Origin: Gracilibacillus caseinilyticus
Lineage (GTDB): Bacteria; Bacillota; Bacilli; Bacillales; Amphibacillaceae
DNA: 64,000 bases
NCBI RefSeq assembly: GCF_022919115.1
Contig: NZ_CP095072.1
Span: forward strand, 3,782,001-3,846,000
Reading direction: 5' to 3'
Shown: piece after piece, positions 41,423-48,810 of the stretch
Layout: every line of letters starts with the position of its first letter
Numbering within the stretch: position 1 is the first letter of the stretch
Position numbers and translations under genes: made by a program
Notes under the pieces: model-generated
Told to the model about the DNA's origin: nothing
The model's input: only the letters and a program-made list of their open reading frames with translations
Databases searched by the model: none

Positions 41423-41715
41423 CTAAAATCCCCTCCGTATTCATACTTCTATTAGTAATAATACCTTGATCATAGCAAAAATGCAAGATAGGACACTAGT
41501 CATCAAGGTTAATATAATGTATATGTACGACAAGATTAATATTATATAAGATTTGTTAAAGCAGCCATCCATTTCACTAATGAACAGTCGAAATATTATT
41601 CAATTGTTCATCCTGTTGTGTAAAGATATTCCCGGGTTAGCACCCTGATAAATGCATTTTCCTCGATTGTCTGCTATCCTTAATAGTAACGCAACAATGA
41701 ATGAGGTGAGAGTTA

Positions 41716-42168
41716 GTGATTATACAAATTAAAGGAAAAGTAAAGTACCCGATAACGTTAGATCCAAGTGTCTGGATTTTTGACGACAGAAAAGTGAAAT
41801 TAGAGGATGCGTTCTCAGAGACTTCCAAGGAAAAAAATACGGAAGAATCCGGAAGTAAATTAAATAAGCCTCCAGTAAATCACAGTGTAAAAAAATATAA
41901 CAAAAAAGAATTATTGGCTTATTCATATGTAATGCCGATCCGTGAATTTGCGGAAAATGCCGAAATAAATGAAAGCGCAACGCAAGTAAACATTGTGACA
42001 GCGGAGGATACATATTCCATTTCTGTTGAAACTTTATTAGCTTCATTTTTATTATTTTCTATTGATGGCAGACAAATTAAAGAAGATGGTCCCGCTCATC
42101 TGTATTTTGGGGATGGATCCAATCAGGAAAACCCTGTGAAAGCCATTAAAACAATCGAATTTGTGTAA
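41716..42168 (+). CDS. YlaL-like protein of unknown function
   Basis: 150-residue soluble protein starting at GTG with GAGGTG seven bases upstream. Its N-terminus (KVKYPITLDPSVWIFDDRKV) and C-terminal half (PAHLYFGDGSNQENPVKAI) are well ordered, with a low-complexity Ser/Lys/Asn stretch at about 36-65. By position between ylaN and ylaJ it corresponds to B. subtilis ylaL. Function not known. The 293-bp gap before it holds nothing else I recognise. Confidence 0.7.
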   Translation: MIIQIKGKVKYPITLDPSVWIFDDRKVKLEDAFSETSKEKNTEESGSKLNKPPVNHSVKKYNKKELLAYSYVMPIREFAENAEINESATQVNIVTAEDTYSISVETLLASFLLFSIDGRQIKEDGPAHLYFGDGSNQENPVKAIKTIEFV

Positions 42169-42377
42169 AATCACAAAGATTTATTGCTGTATTTTTTATA
42201 ATAAAATGAGCACACCCACATATTAGATCATGCTACTGGTTGACCCCAACGAAACAGTGCGTTCGGTAGCTTTGCACCCAGATAGCTGTAATAGAAAATC
42301 TTTCTAACCCTTCTTTTTCTCATGAGTATATTTTTTAAAAATAGACGAAAAATATACATAGGAAAAGGAGGGTTTTA

Positions 42378-42971
42378 ATGATGAAATATCTGATTTTTTT
42401 CTGTTTAAGCCTTATTTTATTTGGCTGTCAACAGGATGTACAGGAAAATGATTTAGCACAAAACACGGATGATGATCTTGGTGCTGTTCAAGTTAAAAAC
42501 TCTGATCCAACACCGAGTGATGATATGGATAATCAGGAAAAAGCTCAATATTTAGCTAACGTAGCGAGCCAAGTTCCAAATGTCAATGATGCGACTGCCT
42601 TGATAACCAATCGTGGCGTGATTGTGAGTATTGATGTAAATGAAGATCTGGATCGTTCTCGAGTCGGTACCATCAAATATGCCGTTCTCGAAGCATTAGA
42701 ACATGATCCGTACGGCAGAAAGGCTATTATCATCGCAGATGCAGACGTATTTAAGCGACTGCAGGCGATGGGAGAAAAAATACAGGAAGGTCATCCTATT
42801 GAAGCATTTACCGAAGAGATCGCGAATATTACCGGTCGCTGGATGCCTGAACTACCATTAAACGAAAAACAAACAAAAAACATCGATCAAAACAAACAGA
42901 TTATGGAAGACCAGGAAAAAGAAGATCTTGAAGAAATTAATGATGAGCAATCCAATCATCAGAAGGATTAA
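42378..42971 (+). CDS. ylaJ: YhcN/YlaJ family sporulation lipoprotein
   Basis: 197-residue lipoprotein with signal peptide and lipobox LFGC (Cys17 of the first ATG). The YhcN/YlaJ domain covers about residues 55-155 (VASQVPNVNDATALITNRG, then DPYGRKAIIIADADVFKRL), and the C-terminus is highly charged. Family members are associated with the spore. AAAGGAGGG precedes the ATG. A bidirectional terminator follows; the opposite gene at 43047 shares it. Confidence 0.87.
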   Translation: MMKYLIFFCLSLILFGCQQDVQENDLAQNTDDDLGAVQVKNSDPTPSDDMDNQEKAQYLANVASQVPNVNDATALITNRGVIVSIDVNEDLDRSRVGTIKYAVLEALEHDPYGRKAIIIADADVFKRLQAMGEKIQEGHPIEAFTEEIANITGRWMPELPLNEKQTKNIDQNKQIMEDQEKEDLEEINDEQSNHQKD

Positions 42972-42992
42972 TATGTACATGTAAAGAAGGAC

Positions 42993-43025
42993 AAAACACC
43001 CTGCACCTAAAGTACAGGGTGTTTC
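42993..43025. terminator. Bidirectional terminator, ylaJ / small membrane-protein gene
   Basis: AAACACCCTG and CAGGGTGTTT form a 10-bp stem with an 11-nt loop between convergent genes. Confidence 0.85.
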
Positions 43026-43046
43026 CTTTATTTATGATCATTCACC

Positions 43047-43304
43047 TTATTGTTTTACTTTATTATAATAATCGACTCCAAATTGAGACCCTTCTGCAAC
43101 CATATCTGCATTTTCTAATTGGTCTTTACCGGGATCACCAGCTTCCTCTATCGGTAAATCTGTATTCTCTGTGTTCAAATAATCCTTCATATCTGACCAT
43201 TTATCCATGAGCATCGACCGCTTATTCTTATCCATTAACATATAAGAAATAGTAGCTACTCCCGCTGCTGCACCAACCATTCCGATCATATTTCGTTTTT
43301 GCAT
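43047..43304 (-). CDS. Small single-helix protein of unknown function
   Basis: 85-residue protein with a short basic start (MQKRNM), a hydrophobic glycine/alanine-rich segment (GMVGAAAGVATISYML, about 8-23) and an acidic C-terminal half ending in MVAEGSQFGVDYYNKVKQ. The start was placed at the ATG preceded by AAAGGATG; the 29 codons before it look non-coding. It lies convergent to ylaJ and divergent from ylaI. I do not recognise the family; the layout resembles YtxH or YrzQ-type small envelope proteins. Confidence 0.6.
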   Translation of the reverse strand: MQKRNMIGMVGAAAGVATISYMLMDKNKRSMLMDKWSDMKDYLNTENTDLPIEEAGDPGKDQLENADMVAEGSQFGVDYYNKVKQ

Positions 43305-43444
43305 CAGTATCATCCTTTCGTGTATTCTTACTATAACTATACCCTTAGTATCACCAGCCAAACATTTAATATGACCTATGGTAAATACCAAAATTATGTT
43401 ACACTTATATTAATGATGGTATTTCAACACTTAGAGGTGAGACA

Positions 43445-43651
43445 ATGCGAGTAAAATGTGTCATTTGTGATAAAATTAATAAAATAGATAACGATAGCCC
43501 ACAAGCAAAAAAACTGCGCAATCGCTTGATCCACACGTACTTATGTCCTGAGTGTGATAAACGAATCGAAGAGAAAACAATCAAGCGACATAAAACGGGT
43601 AATTTTAAACTATATCGAAAAAAAGAAGTACAAGACCAATATTTATCCTAA
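43445..43651 (+). CDS. ylaI: YlaI family protein (DUF2197, zinc ribbon)
   Basis: 68-residue basic protein with a CxxC...CxxC zinc-ribbon pattern (VKCVICDK and YLCPECDK) typical of DUF2197. AGAGGTGAGACA precedes the ATG. Function unknown; it keeps its B. subtilis position between ylaJ and ylaH. A GAATAACC / GGTTATTC hairpin at 43680-43712 may end the transcript, though its T-run is weak. Confidence 0.85.
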   Translation: MRVKCVICDKINKIDNDSPQAKKLRNRLIHTYLCPECDKRIEEKTIKRHKTGNFKLYRKKEVQDQYLS

Positions 43652-43756
43652 ATATCTAGGAGAAAAACTCGGCATTTTAGAATAACCCTTACTCAACTCG
43701 AGCATGGTTATTCTGCAATTCTTTTATATGACTGTGATTAAATGCTTCCTTTACTA

Positions 43757-43795
43757 AAAAAAGCTGAACAATTGCTCATTGTTCAGCTTTTTTTT
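43757..43795 (-). terminator. Terminator overlapping the ylaH stop codon
   Basis: AAGCTGAACAA and TTGTTCAGCTT form an 11-bp stem with T-tracts both ways. One arm is the last codons of ylaH (KAEQ), so the coding end is part of the terminator. Confidence 0.85.
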
Positions 43796-44159
43796 GATTA
43801 TTATGTTTTCGTTCCTGAAACAACCTTAATCGGTAAACCCCCATGACGACAGCTATGATAAATAAACTTTCAGCCAATGGTAAGTTTAAACCAAAAATCA
43901 AAGTTAAAAAGAACATCCCAACAAATAATAAAATATAGATAATGAATGATTGGAGAGGCGATAATTTTTTTGCAAAGCCAAATTTGTAAGCTAATATGGC
44001 TAGCACTACTATGGTTAAATATAAAAAGAAAAAACCTCTGATTAAGCTAGCCATCTCTGTTTCATTTGCTATATTAACCTGGCCACCCAGATCCTTCATG
44101 AAAAAATCAGCTACTGGCCATAAATTATTCGGTACCTCTATTACAGTTCCTGATTGCAT
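43776..44159 (-). CDS. ylaH: YlaH-like membrane protein
   Basis: 127-residue protein with three membrane helices (about 33-50, 58-77 and 82-100) after a hydrophilic N-terminus that contains WPVADFFMKDLGG. The start MQSGTVIEV was chosen because GGAGGTT lies six bases upstream. It matches the YlaH-like family by layout and position. Function unknown. A TATAAT promoter lies upstream. Confidence 0.8.
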   Translation of the reverse strand: MQSGTVIEVPNNLWPVADFFMKDLGGQVNIANETEMASLIRGFFFLYLTIVVLAILAYKFGFAKKLSPLQSFIIYILLFVGMFFLTLIFGLNLPLAESLFIIAVVMGVYRLRLFQERKHNNQKKAEQ

Positions 44160-44193
44160 ATGTAACCTCCATACTATACATTCAAACAAATCT

Positions 44194-44222
44194 ATTATAC
44201 TTTAAACGACAGATAAATACAA
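44194..44222 (-). promoter_or_regulatory. Promoter of ylaH
   Basis: The minus strand shows TTGTAT, 17 bp, TATAAT, ending 35 bp before the ylaH ATG. Confidence 0.5.
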
Positions 44223-44278
44223 TTTCATAAAAAATTATGATATGCTATTTATAGAGATAATTCAATTGAGGTGACATT

Positions 44279-44449
44279 ATGAAATTCCAGCTATCTAAAT
44301 TTTTACTAGCATTAACAGTAATCTTGTGCTTCTCTGCTGCTGGTGTCGGCATCGCTTTACGAAATGTTTGGTTTATACTCATTGCCCTATTAGCAGGATT
44401 TGCAGTGATGGGGTTTGGTATATCCTTAAAAAAAAGAGAAGCAAGTTAA
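44279..44449 (+). CDS. ylaF: YlaF-like small membrane protein
   Basis: 56-residue protein with two hydrophobic helices (about 7-27 and 31-49) separated by RNVW and ending in a basic KKREAS tail. The short reading frame begins MKFQLSKFLLAL, with GAGGTGACATT upstream. Size, two-helix layout and location beside ylaH match B. subtilis YlaF. It is divergent from ylaH and followed by a terminator shared with the phosphatase gene. Confidence 0.75.
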   Translation: MKFQLSKFLLALTVILCFSAAGVGIALRNVWFILIALLAGFAVMGFGISLKKREAS

Positions 44450-44484
44450 CATACTAGCATGATGCACTGCTAGTATGTTTTTAT
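44449..44484. terminator. Bidirectional terminator, ylaF / suhB-like gene
   Basis: ACATACTAGCA and TGCTAGTATGT form an 11-bp stem with an 8-nt loop, then TTTT. Confidence 0.85.
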
Positions 44485-45284
44485 TTCAATTCGATATAAT
44501 CAGAAAATAACCGTTCTGTAATCTGATTATTACATGTAAGAATCGTGTTTTTCTCCAACAAATTTACCGGTTGTTGATTCGCTTGCATAGTGACACCGCC
44601 AACTTCTTCTACAAGAATCATACCCGCAGCAAAATCCCAAGGTGCCAGGCGCATTGTTAAGTAAGCATCTATAATCCCTTCCGCTACAAAGGCGAATTCT
44701 AATGCAGCAGAACCATAAGACCTTGCCCCTCTGCTATCAAGAACTAACTGCTGCACCTTTTCTTCATTAATCCGTTGATTTTTACAAGCTAATGAGCTAT
44801 TCATAGCTATAATACTCGTCTCAAGTGTGACTTTCTCGTTTAAAGACGGCAACTGCTGATCGTTCTTAAATGCCCCCTCTCCTCTCTTCGCACTATATAA
44901 CACGTCTTCCATAACATTATAAATGAGACCAATTTCACCGACACCTTCAAAGAAAATTCCAATTGAAATTGCAAAATTCCGTTTTTGATGGACAAAATTC
45001 ATCGTCCCATCAATTGGATCAATAATCCATATTGTTCCATCTAAATTTTCTACTTTGTCACCATACCCTTCTTCCCCAACAATTTTATGATCCGGGTATG
45101 TATGACGGATCTGTTGCGCAAAATATTGTTCAGTGGAACGATCCACTTCTGTAACCAAGTCATTTGCGTTTGATTTTGTATCAATTTGATAATGATCATC
45201 TATTTGATCGCGTATAGAAGCACCTGCTTCATAAATCCATTTTGTGGCATATTCGAATATTTCTTGTCGAAGGGCTGTATCCAT
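44481..45284 (-). CDS. yktC: Inositol monophosphatase family protein (YktC/SuhB-like)
   Basis: 267-residue Mg-dependent phosphatase of the inositol monophosphatase family. The metal-binding motifs are GEEGYG, IDPIDGTMNFVH (about residues 86-97) and APWDFAAGMILVEEVGG. The N-terminal TKSNANDLVTEVD is typical. The physiological substrate is uncertain: inositol phosphate, or another sugar or nucleotide phosphate. It is convergent with ylaF and divergent from yktB, as yktC lies next to yktB in B. subtilis. Confidence 0.9.
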   Translation of the reverse strand: MDTALRQEIFEYATKWIYEAGASIRDQIDDHYQIDTKSNANDLVTEVDRSTEQYFAQQIRHTYPDHKIVGEEGYGDKVENLDGTIWIIDPIDGTMNFVHQKRNFAISIGIFFEGVGEIGLIYNVMEDVLYSAKRGEGAFKNDQQLPSLNEKVTLETSIIAMNSSLACKNQRINEEKVQQLVLDSRGARSYGSAALEFAFVAEGIIDAYLTMRLAPWDFAAGMILVEEVGGVTMQANQQPVNLLEKNTILTCNNQITERLFSDYIELK

Positions 45285-45361
45285 AAGCCATCCTCCATTC
45301 CCAATAATGTACTTCCTATTTTAGCAAATTTTCTGTGTATTTAAAAACCTAGTGTATTCCT

Positions 45362-45390
45362 TTGCAATTACATAATAATTAGTATAAAAT
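45362..45390 (+). promoter_or_regulatory. Promoter of yktB
   Basis: TTGCAA, 17 bp, TAAAAT on the plus strand, 36 bp before the yktB ATG. Confidence 0.6.
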
Positions 45391-45426
45391 AATAATGATA
45401 ATAATTTGATTGGAAAGGTGAAAATA

Positions 45427-46047
45427 ATGACGTTCCGTGGATTTAGCAAAAATGATTTTGCAACATTTCAATTAGAAGGTCTTGACGAAAGAATGGAAGC
45501 GATCCAAGACCATATTCAGCCAAAGTTCAGAGACATTTACGAAGCAATAGAAGGAGATTTAAAAGCGTTAGCAGGGCATGACATGCACCTTCATATTGCC
45601 AGACATGCAAGGCGAACCGTCAATCCTCCAAAAGACACATGGTCAGCGTACTGTCATGATAAAAGAGGATATAAGAAACATCCACATTTTCAAGTAGGAT
45701 TATGGGATGATCATGTTTTTATCTGGTTAGCATTTATTTATGAATTACCACATAAACAACAGATTGCTGAGAAATTTTTGAAAGAGCTAGAGGATATCGA
45801 AAATACGGTACCAGAGTATTTTGATATTTCACTGGATCATATGAAGAACAAATCAAGCAAACTAAGTGAGGTTAATTTACAAGACGGTTTAGAGCGATTT
45901 AAAAAAGTAAAAAAAAGTGAATGTCTTATCGGAAGATGTATTGATGCTGACGATCCATTACTTCAGGATGCTGATGGATTTATTGAGACGGTTCGAGATA
46001 CCATAAGTACTCTTGCACCACTTTATCGCTCGTCAATGAATGTATAG
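45427..46047 (+). CDS. yktB: YktB family protein (DUF1054)
   Basis: 206-residue soluble protein of the DUF1054 family (UPF0637), structurally known but of unknown function. The N-terminus FRGFSKNDFATFQLEGLDER and the ARHARRTVNPPKDTWSAY segment are characteristic. The start MTFRGF was chosen because of GGAAAGGTG upstream. A terminator shared with the convergent yktA follows. Confidence 0.9.
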   Translation: MTFRGFSKNDFATFQLEGLDERMEAIQDHIQPKFRDIYEAIEGDLKALAGHDMHLHIARHARRTVNPPKDTWSAYCHDKRGYKKHPHFQVGLWDDHVFIWLAFIYELPHKQQIAEKFLKELEDIENTVPEYFDISLDHMKNKSSKLSEVNLQDGLERFKKVKKSECLIGRCIDADDPLLQDADGFIETVRDTISTLAPLYRSSMNV

Positions 46048-46053
46048 AGAAAG

Positions 46054-46091
46054 CGGAACCCCTCTGTGCACCTGCGCTCGAGGGGTTTCTG
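46054..46091. terminator. Bidirectional terminator, yktB / yktA
   Basis: GAACCCCTC and GAGGGGTTTC form a 9-bp stem with a 15-nt loop between the convergent genes. Confidence 0.75.
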
Positions 46092-46092
46092 T

Positions 46093-46362
46093 TCACATTT
46101 TAATCGTGTCTTGATTACCAAGATCTTTCGCCTTTTTAATGACACGAAATGGTGTATATCCTGACTGCTTTTCAAATTGTTTATCTAGTTGTTTTTCTTC
46201 ACTTTTTGATGGAACAATTTCCTTGTAGCGATTATATGCAGCTACAAGATCTTGTTTAAGTACACCTTTTTCATATGCTTTTTCTATTAAAGAAAAGTAA
46301 TTGACGACATCTACAATTTCCGCTGTCGTCCACGTTTCATCAATCGGATAACTGTAATTCAT
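46093..46362 (-). CDS. yktA: UPF0223 family protein YktA
   Basis: 89-residue cytoplasmic protein of the UPF0223 family, function unknown. The N-terminus MNYSYPIDETWTTAEIVDVV is diagnostic and the C-terminus is basic. The start was placed at the ATG preceded by GAGGTG; a GTG three codons upstream overlaps that site. It is convergent with yktB. Confidence 0.88.
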   Translation of the reverse strand: MNYSYPIDETWTTAEIVDVVNYFSLIEKAYEKGVLKQDLVAAYNRYKEIVPSKSEEKQLDKQFEKQSGYTPFRVIKKAKDLGNQDTIKM

Positions 46363-46451
46363 TACAAACACCTCTTTATAAGCTTCGTTCGTATTTTAAC
46401 ATGTACGTTAACGAAAGTATAGCTAAATAGCTAGCTATTCATCGTCTGATT

Positions 46452-46460
46452 TGCTATAAT
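46452..46460 (+). promoter_or_regulatory. Extended -10 promoter of speA
   Basis: TGCTATAAT at 46452-46460 is a perfect extended -10, 38 bp before the speA ATG; no convincing -35. Confidence 0.5.
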
Positions 46461-46498
46461 ACCTTGTGCTTTTAATTTCAACCAGTAAAGGAGTTTCG

Positions 46499-47977
46499 AT
46501 GACAGGCATGAATCAATCAGATACACCACTTTTTAGTGGATTAATACAACATACTAGAAAAAATCCAACTGCTTTTCATATTCCAGGTCATAAAGGTGGC
46601 AAAGGTATTGACCCTGAATTCCTAGAGTACATTGGTCACAATGCTTTAGCGATCGACCTGATTAATATAGAACCTTTAGACGATCTGCATCACCCTAAAG
46701 GAATGATAAAGGATGCACAAGATTTAGCGGCAGATGCCTTTGGTGCAGACCACACGTTTTTCTCTGTTCAAGGAACAAGTGGCGCGATTATGACAATGAT
46801 CTTAAGTGTTTGTGAGCCTGGCGATAAAATTATTGTACCTAGAAATATTCACAAATCGGTAACTTCCGCATTGATTTTCTCAGGTGCGATTCCAATTTTT
46901 ATCCATCCTGAAATCGACCATGAACTCGGTATTTCACACGGCATTACTCCAAACGCAGTTAATAAGGCATTGCATGCACATCCAGATGCAAAAGCAGTAT
47001 TAGTTATTAATCCCACTTATTTCGGTATTTCTGCTGATCTTAAAGAAATTGTACGGATATCACATGAACATAACATACCTGTTCTCGTTGATGAAGCACA
47101 TGGTGTGCACATTCATTTTCATGATAAGCTGCCACTTTCCGCCATGCAAGCAGGCGCTGATATGGCTGCTACTAGTGTTCATAAATTAGGTGGGTCCATG
47201 ACGCAAAGCTCTGTCTTAAATGTAAGAGAAGGACTGATCAATCATGAAAGAGTACAAACTGTCATGTCCATGTTAACAACAACATCGACTTCATATATTT
47301 TGCTTGCCTCATTAGATGTCGCAAGAAAGAGGCTATATCAGCATGGCGAACAATTGTTACATGATGTCCTCCATTTAGCTGACATTACAAGAAACAGAAT
47401 AAATCAAATGGAGAATCTTTATTGTCCTGGTGAAGAAATTTTGGGAACAGAGGCAACCTATGACTATGATCCAACCAAAATTATCATATCGGTTAAAGAT
47501 CTAGGTATTACTGGTCACGATGCAGAAGTTTGGTTACGGGATCATTACAACATAGAAGTAGAACTATCGGACATGTACAATATTTTATGCATTTTAACTA
47601 CGGCTGATACCGAAGAAGATATAGATTATTTGTTACAAGCTTTGTCTGCTTTAGCTAAGTCCTATCGACAGACTGCAAATCAGCGTGCAGTACATGTTTC
47701 GATCCCAGAAATTCCGCTGTTAGCCGTAAGTCCACGAGAAGCGTTTTATGCAGATTTTGAAATCATTACACTTGCTGATTCAGCAGGCAGAATAAGTGCA
47801 GAATCAATCATGATCTATCCACCGGGAATTCCAATTTTTATTCCAGGTGAAATTATTTCAGAAGACAATCTGCAATATATTTTTAAAAATGTTGCATCAG
47901 GGCTGCCTGTGCAAGGTTTGCAAGATGAAACCTTAGCTACCATTCGAGTATTAAAAGAACGCGTTGCATTTAAATAA
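46499..47977 (+). CDS. speA: Arginine decarboxylase SpeA (Orn/Lys/Arg decarboxylase, fold type I)
   Basis: PLP enzyme of the Orn/Lys/Arg decarboxylase family; the B. subtilis orthologue makes agmatine from arginine for polyamine synthesis. The 492-residue product has FHIPGHKGGKGIDPEF, FSVQGTSGAIMT, DEAHGVHIHFH and the PLP lysine in TSVHKLGGS. The C-terminal domain contains IMIYPPGIPIFIPGE. The start MTGMNQ was chosen because of AAAGGAG upstream. Its stop codon lies inside the left end of repeat copy 6. Confidence 0.93.
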   Translation: MTGMNQSDTPLFSGLIQHTRKNPTAFHIPGHKGGKGIDPEFLEYIGHNALAIDLINIEPLDDLHHPKGMIKDAQDLAADAFGADHTFFSVQGTSGAIMTMILSVCEPGDKIIVPRNIHKSVTSALIFSGAIPIFIHPEIDHELGISHGITPNAVNKALHAHPDAKAVLVINPTYFGISADLKEIVRISHEHNIPVLVDEAHGVHIHFHDKLPLSAMQAGADMAATSVHKLGGSMTQSSVLNVREGLINHERVQTVMSMLTTTSTSYILLASLDVARKRLYQHGEQLLHDVLHLADITRNRINQMENLYCPGEEILGTEATYDYDPTKIIISVKDLGITGHDAEVWLRDHYNIEVELSDMYNILCILTTADTEEDIDYLLQALSALAKSYRQTANQRAVHVSIPEIPLLAVSPREAFYADFEIITLADSAGRISAESIMIYPPGIPIFIPGEIISEDNLQYIFKNVASGLPVQGLQDETLATIRVLKERVAFK

Positions 47978-48761
47978 TACAAATGATGGTGAAAGGGATC
48001 TGTATGATGACAATGTAGTAATTTTGATGGTTATTATATGAGCAACGAAACTCCGCAAATATGCTTCGCGTTCTGTTGAGGCTTCTCAGCTAGTCTACTA
48101 CTTGAATTAGCTTCCGAGCTGACTTGCGACGACTAAGCATACTTCGAAGCATTGCTAAAAGACACTGAAGCATCGCTGCGGATTTTTGGATAAGACTGCG
48201 TCAATTAATCCTACGCTTAAAGAAGTGCTACAACGCATGGAATTAGCTAAAAGCAGTGGTTCTAGGCATCATGCTGATTAATATCAAGTATTACCGTTCA
48301 TAATGTTATCTCTTACTATAGTTGTAGAGCTTAAACATTAGCGTAGGCCAACCATGTAGACTCGAGGTCACTGAAAAACATATTACGGAAATTTATTCTC
48401 CCACTAATATAGCTATAAACAGGTTTAAAGTGGTTTCAATCCACCACTTTTATATGATATTTTGCATGAATTTTGGGATTCGATTTTCCTGTCGCAAATT
48501 TTTATGAACTTTTTCAGTGGCCTCTGTAGACTCCCGTGGGATCAGCACTAACAGAAGATCCACTACGTCTGCACCTGTGTCTACTAGTATCGCTTCGAAG
48601 AAAGCTTCCTCGGTGCAAGGCAGCAAAGAAGTAATTCGTAGAAGCATAGCTTCAGCAGTGCCCCACAGGACGCGAAGTGGTTGGCCGAAGCGGTGTCATA
48701 CCACTAACAACATTTCAAAATGATATCAAAGCTAGTTTCCACATTCATGCTTTGCATATAA
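47973..48761 (+). repeat. Modular palindromic repeat, copy 6 (A then B, interrupted)
   Basis: About 790 bp including a 161-bp insertion. A decayed left end (AAATAATACAAATGATGG) overlaps the speA stop. The A module follows (TGTATGATGACAATGTAGTA, then CAAATATGCTTCGCG) with a decayed type-II loop, then the linker (GTGCTACAACGCATGG ... TAGTTGTAGAGCTTAA) and the B palindrome (GGCCAACCATGTAGACTC ... ACGCGAAGTGGTTGGCCGAA) with a type-II loop. The right end is decayed. Confidence 0.85.
48364..48524 (+). mobile_element. 161-bp MITE-like insertion with 9-bp target duplication
   Basis: Terminal inverted repeats GAGGTCACTGAAAAA and TTTTTCAGTGGCCTC match at 14 of 15 positions. The sequence TGTAGACTC is present on both sides (48355-48363 and 48525-48533), while other copies of the host repeat have it once. 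Inside is a hairpin AAAGTGGT / ACCACTTT (48427-48450). There is no coding capacity, so it is a non-autonomous element needing a transposase from elsewhere. Confidence 0.85.
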
Positions 48762-48762
48762 G

Positions 48763-48808
48763 AAAAAACGGTTCTGATCACTAGCTTTGCTGGTCAGAAC
48801 CGTTTTAA
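48763..48808. terminator. Terminator of the polysaccharide deacetylase gene
   Basis: AAAACGGTTCTGA(T)C pairs with GGTCAGAACCGTTTT, then TAATG; the minus strand also ends in T. It lies just after the deacetylase stop. Confidence 0.85.
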
Positions 48809-48810
48809 TG

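Noticed and set aside
42225..42310. c-di-GMP riboswitch on the minus strand
   Set aside because: Only the GCAAAGC-like core is present; the companion stem and tetraloop parts are missing and no minus-strand gene follows nearby.
48450..48723. Two overlapping opposite frames in repeat copy 6
   Set aside because: They cross the junction of the 161-bp insertion and the host repeat, so they cannot be an old gene.
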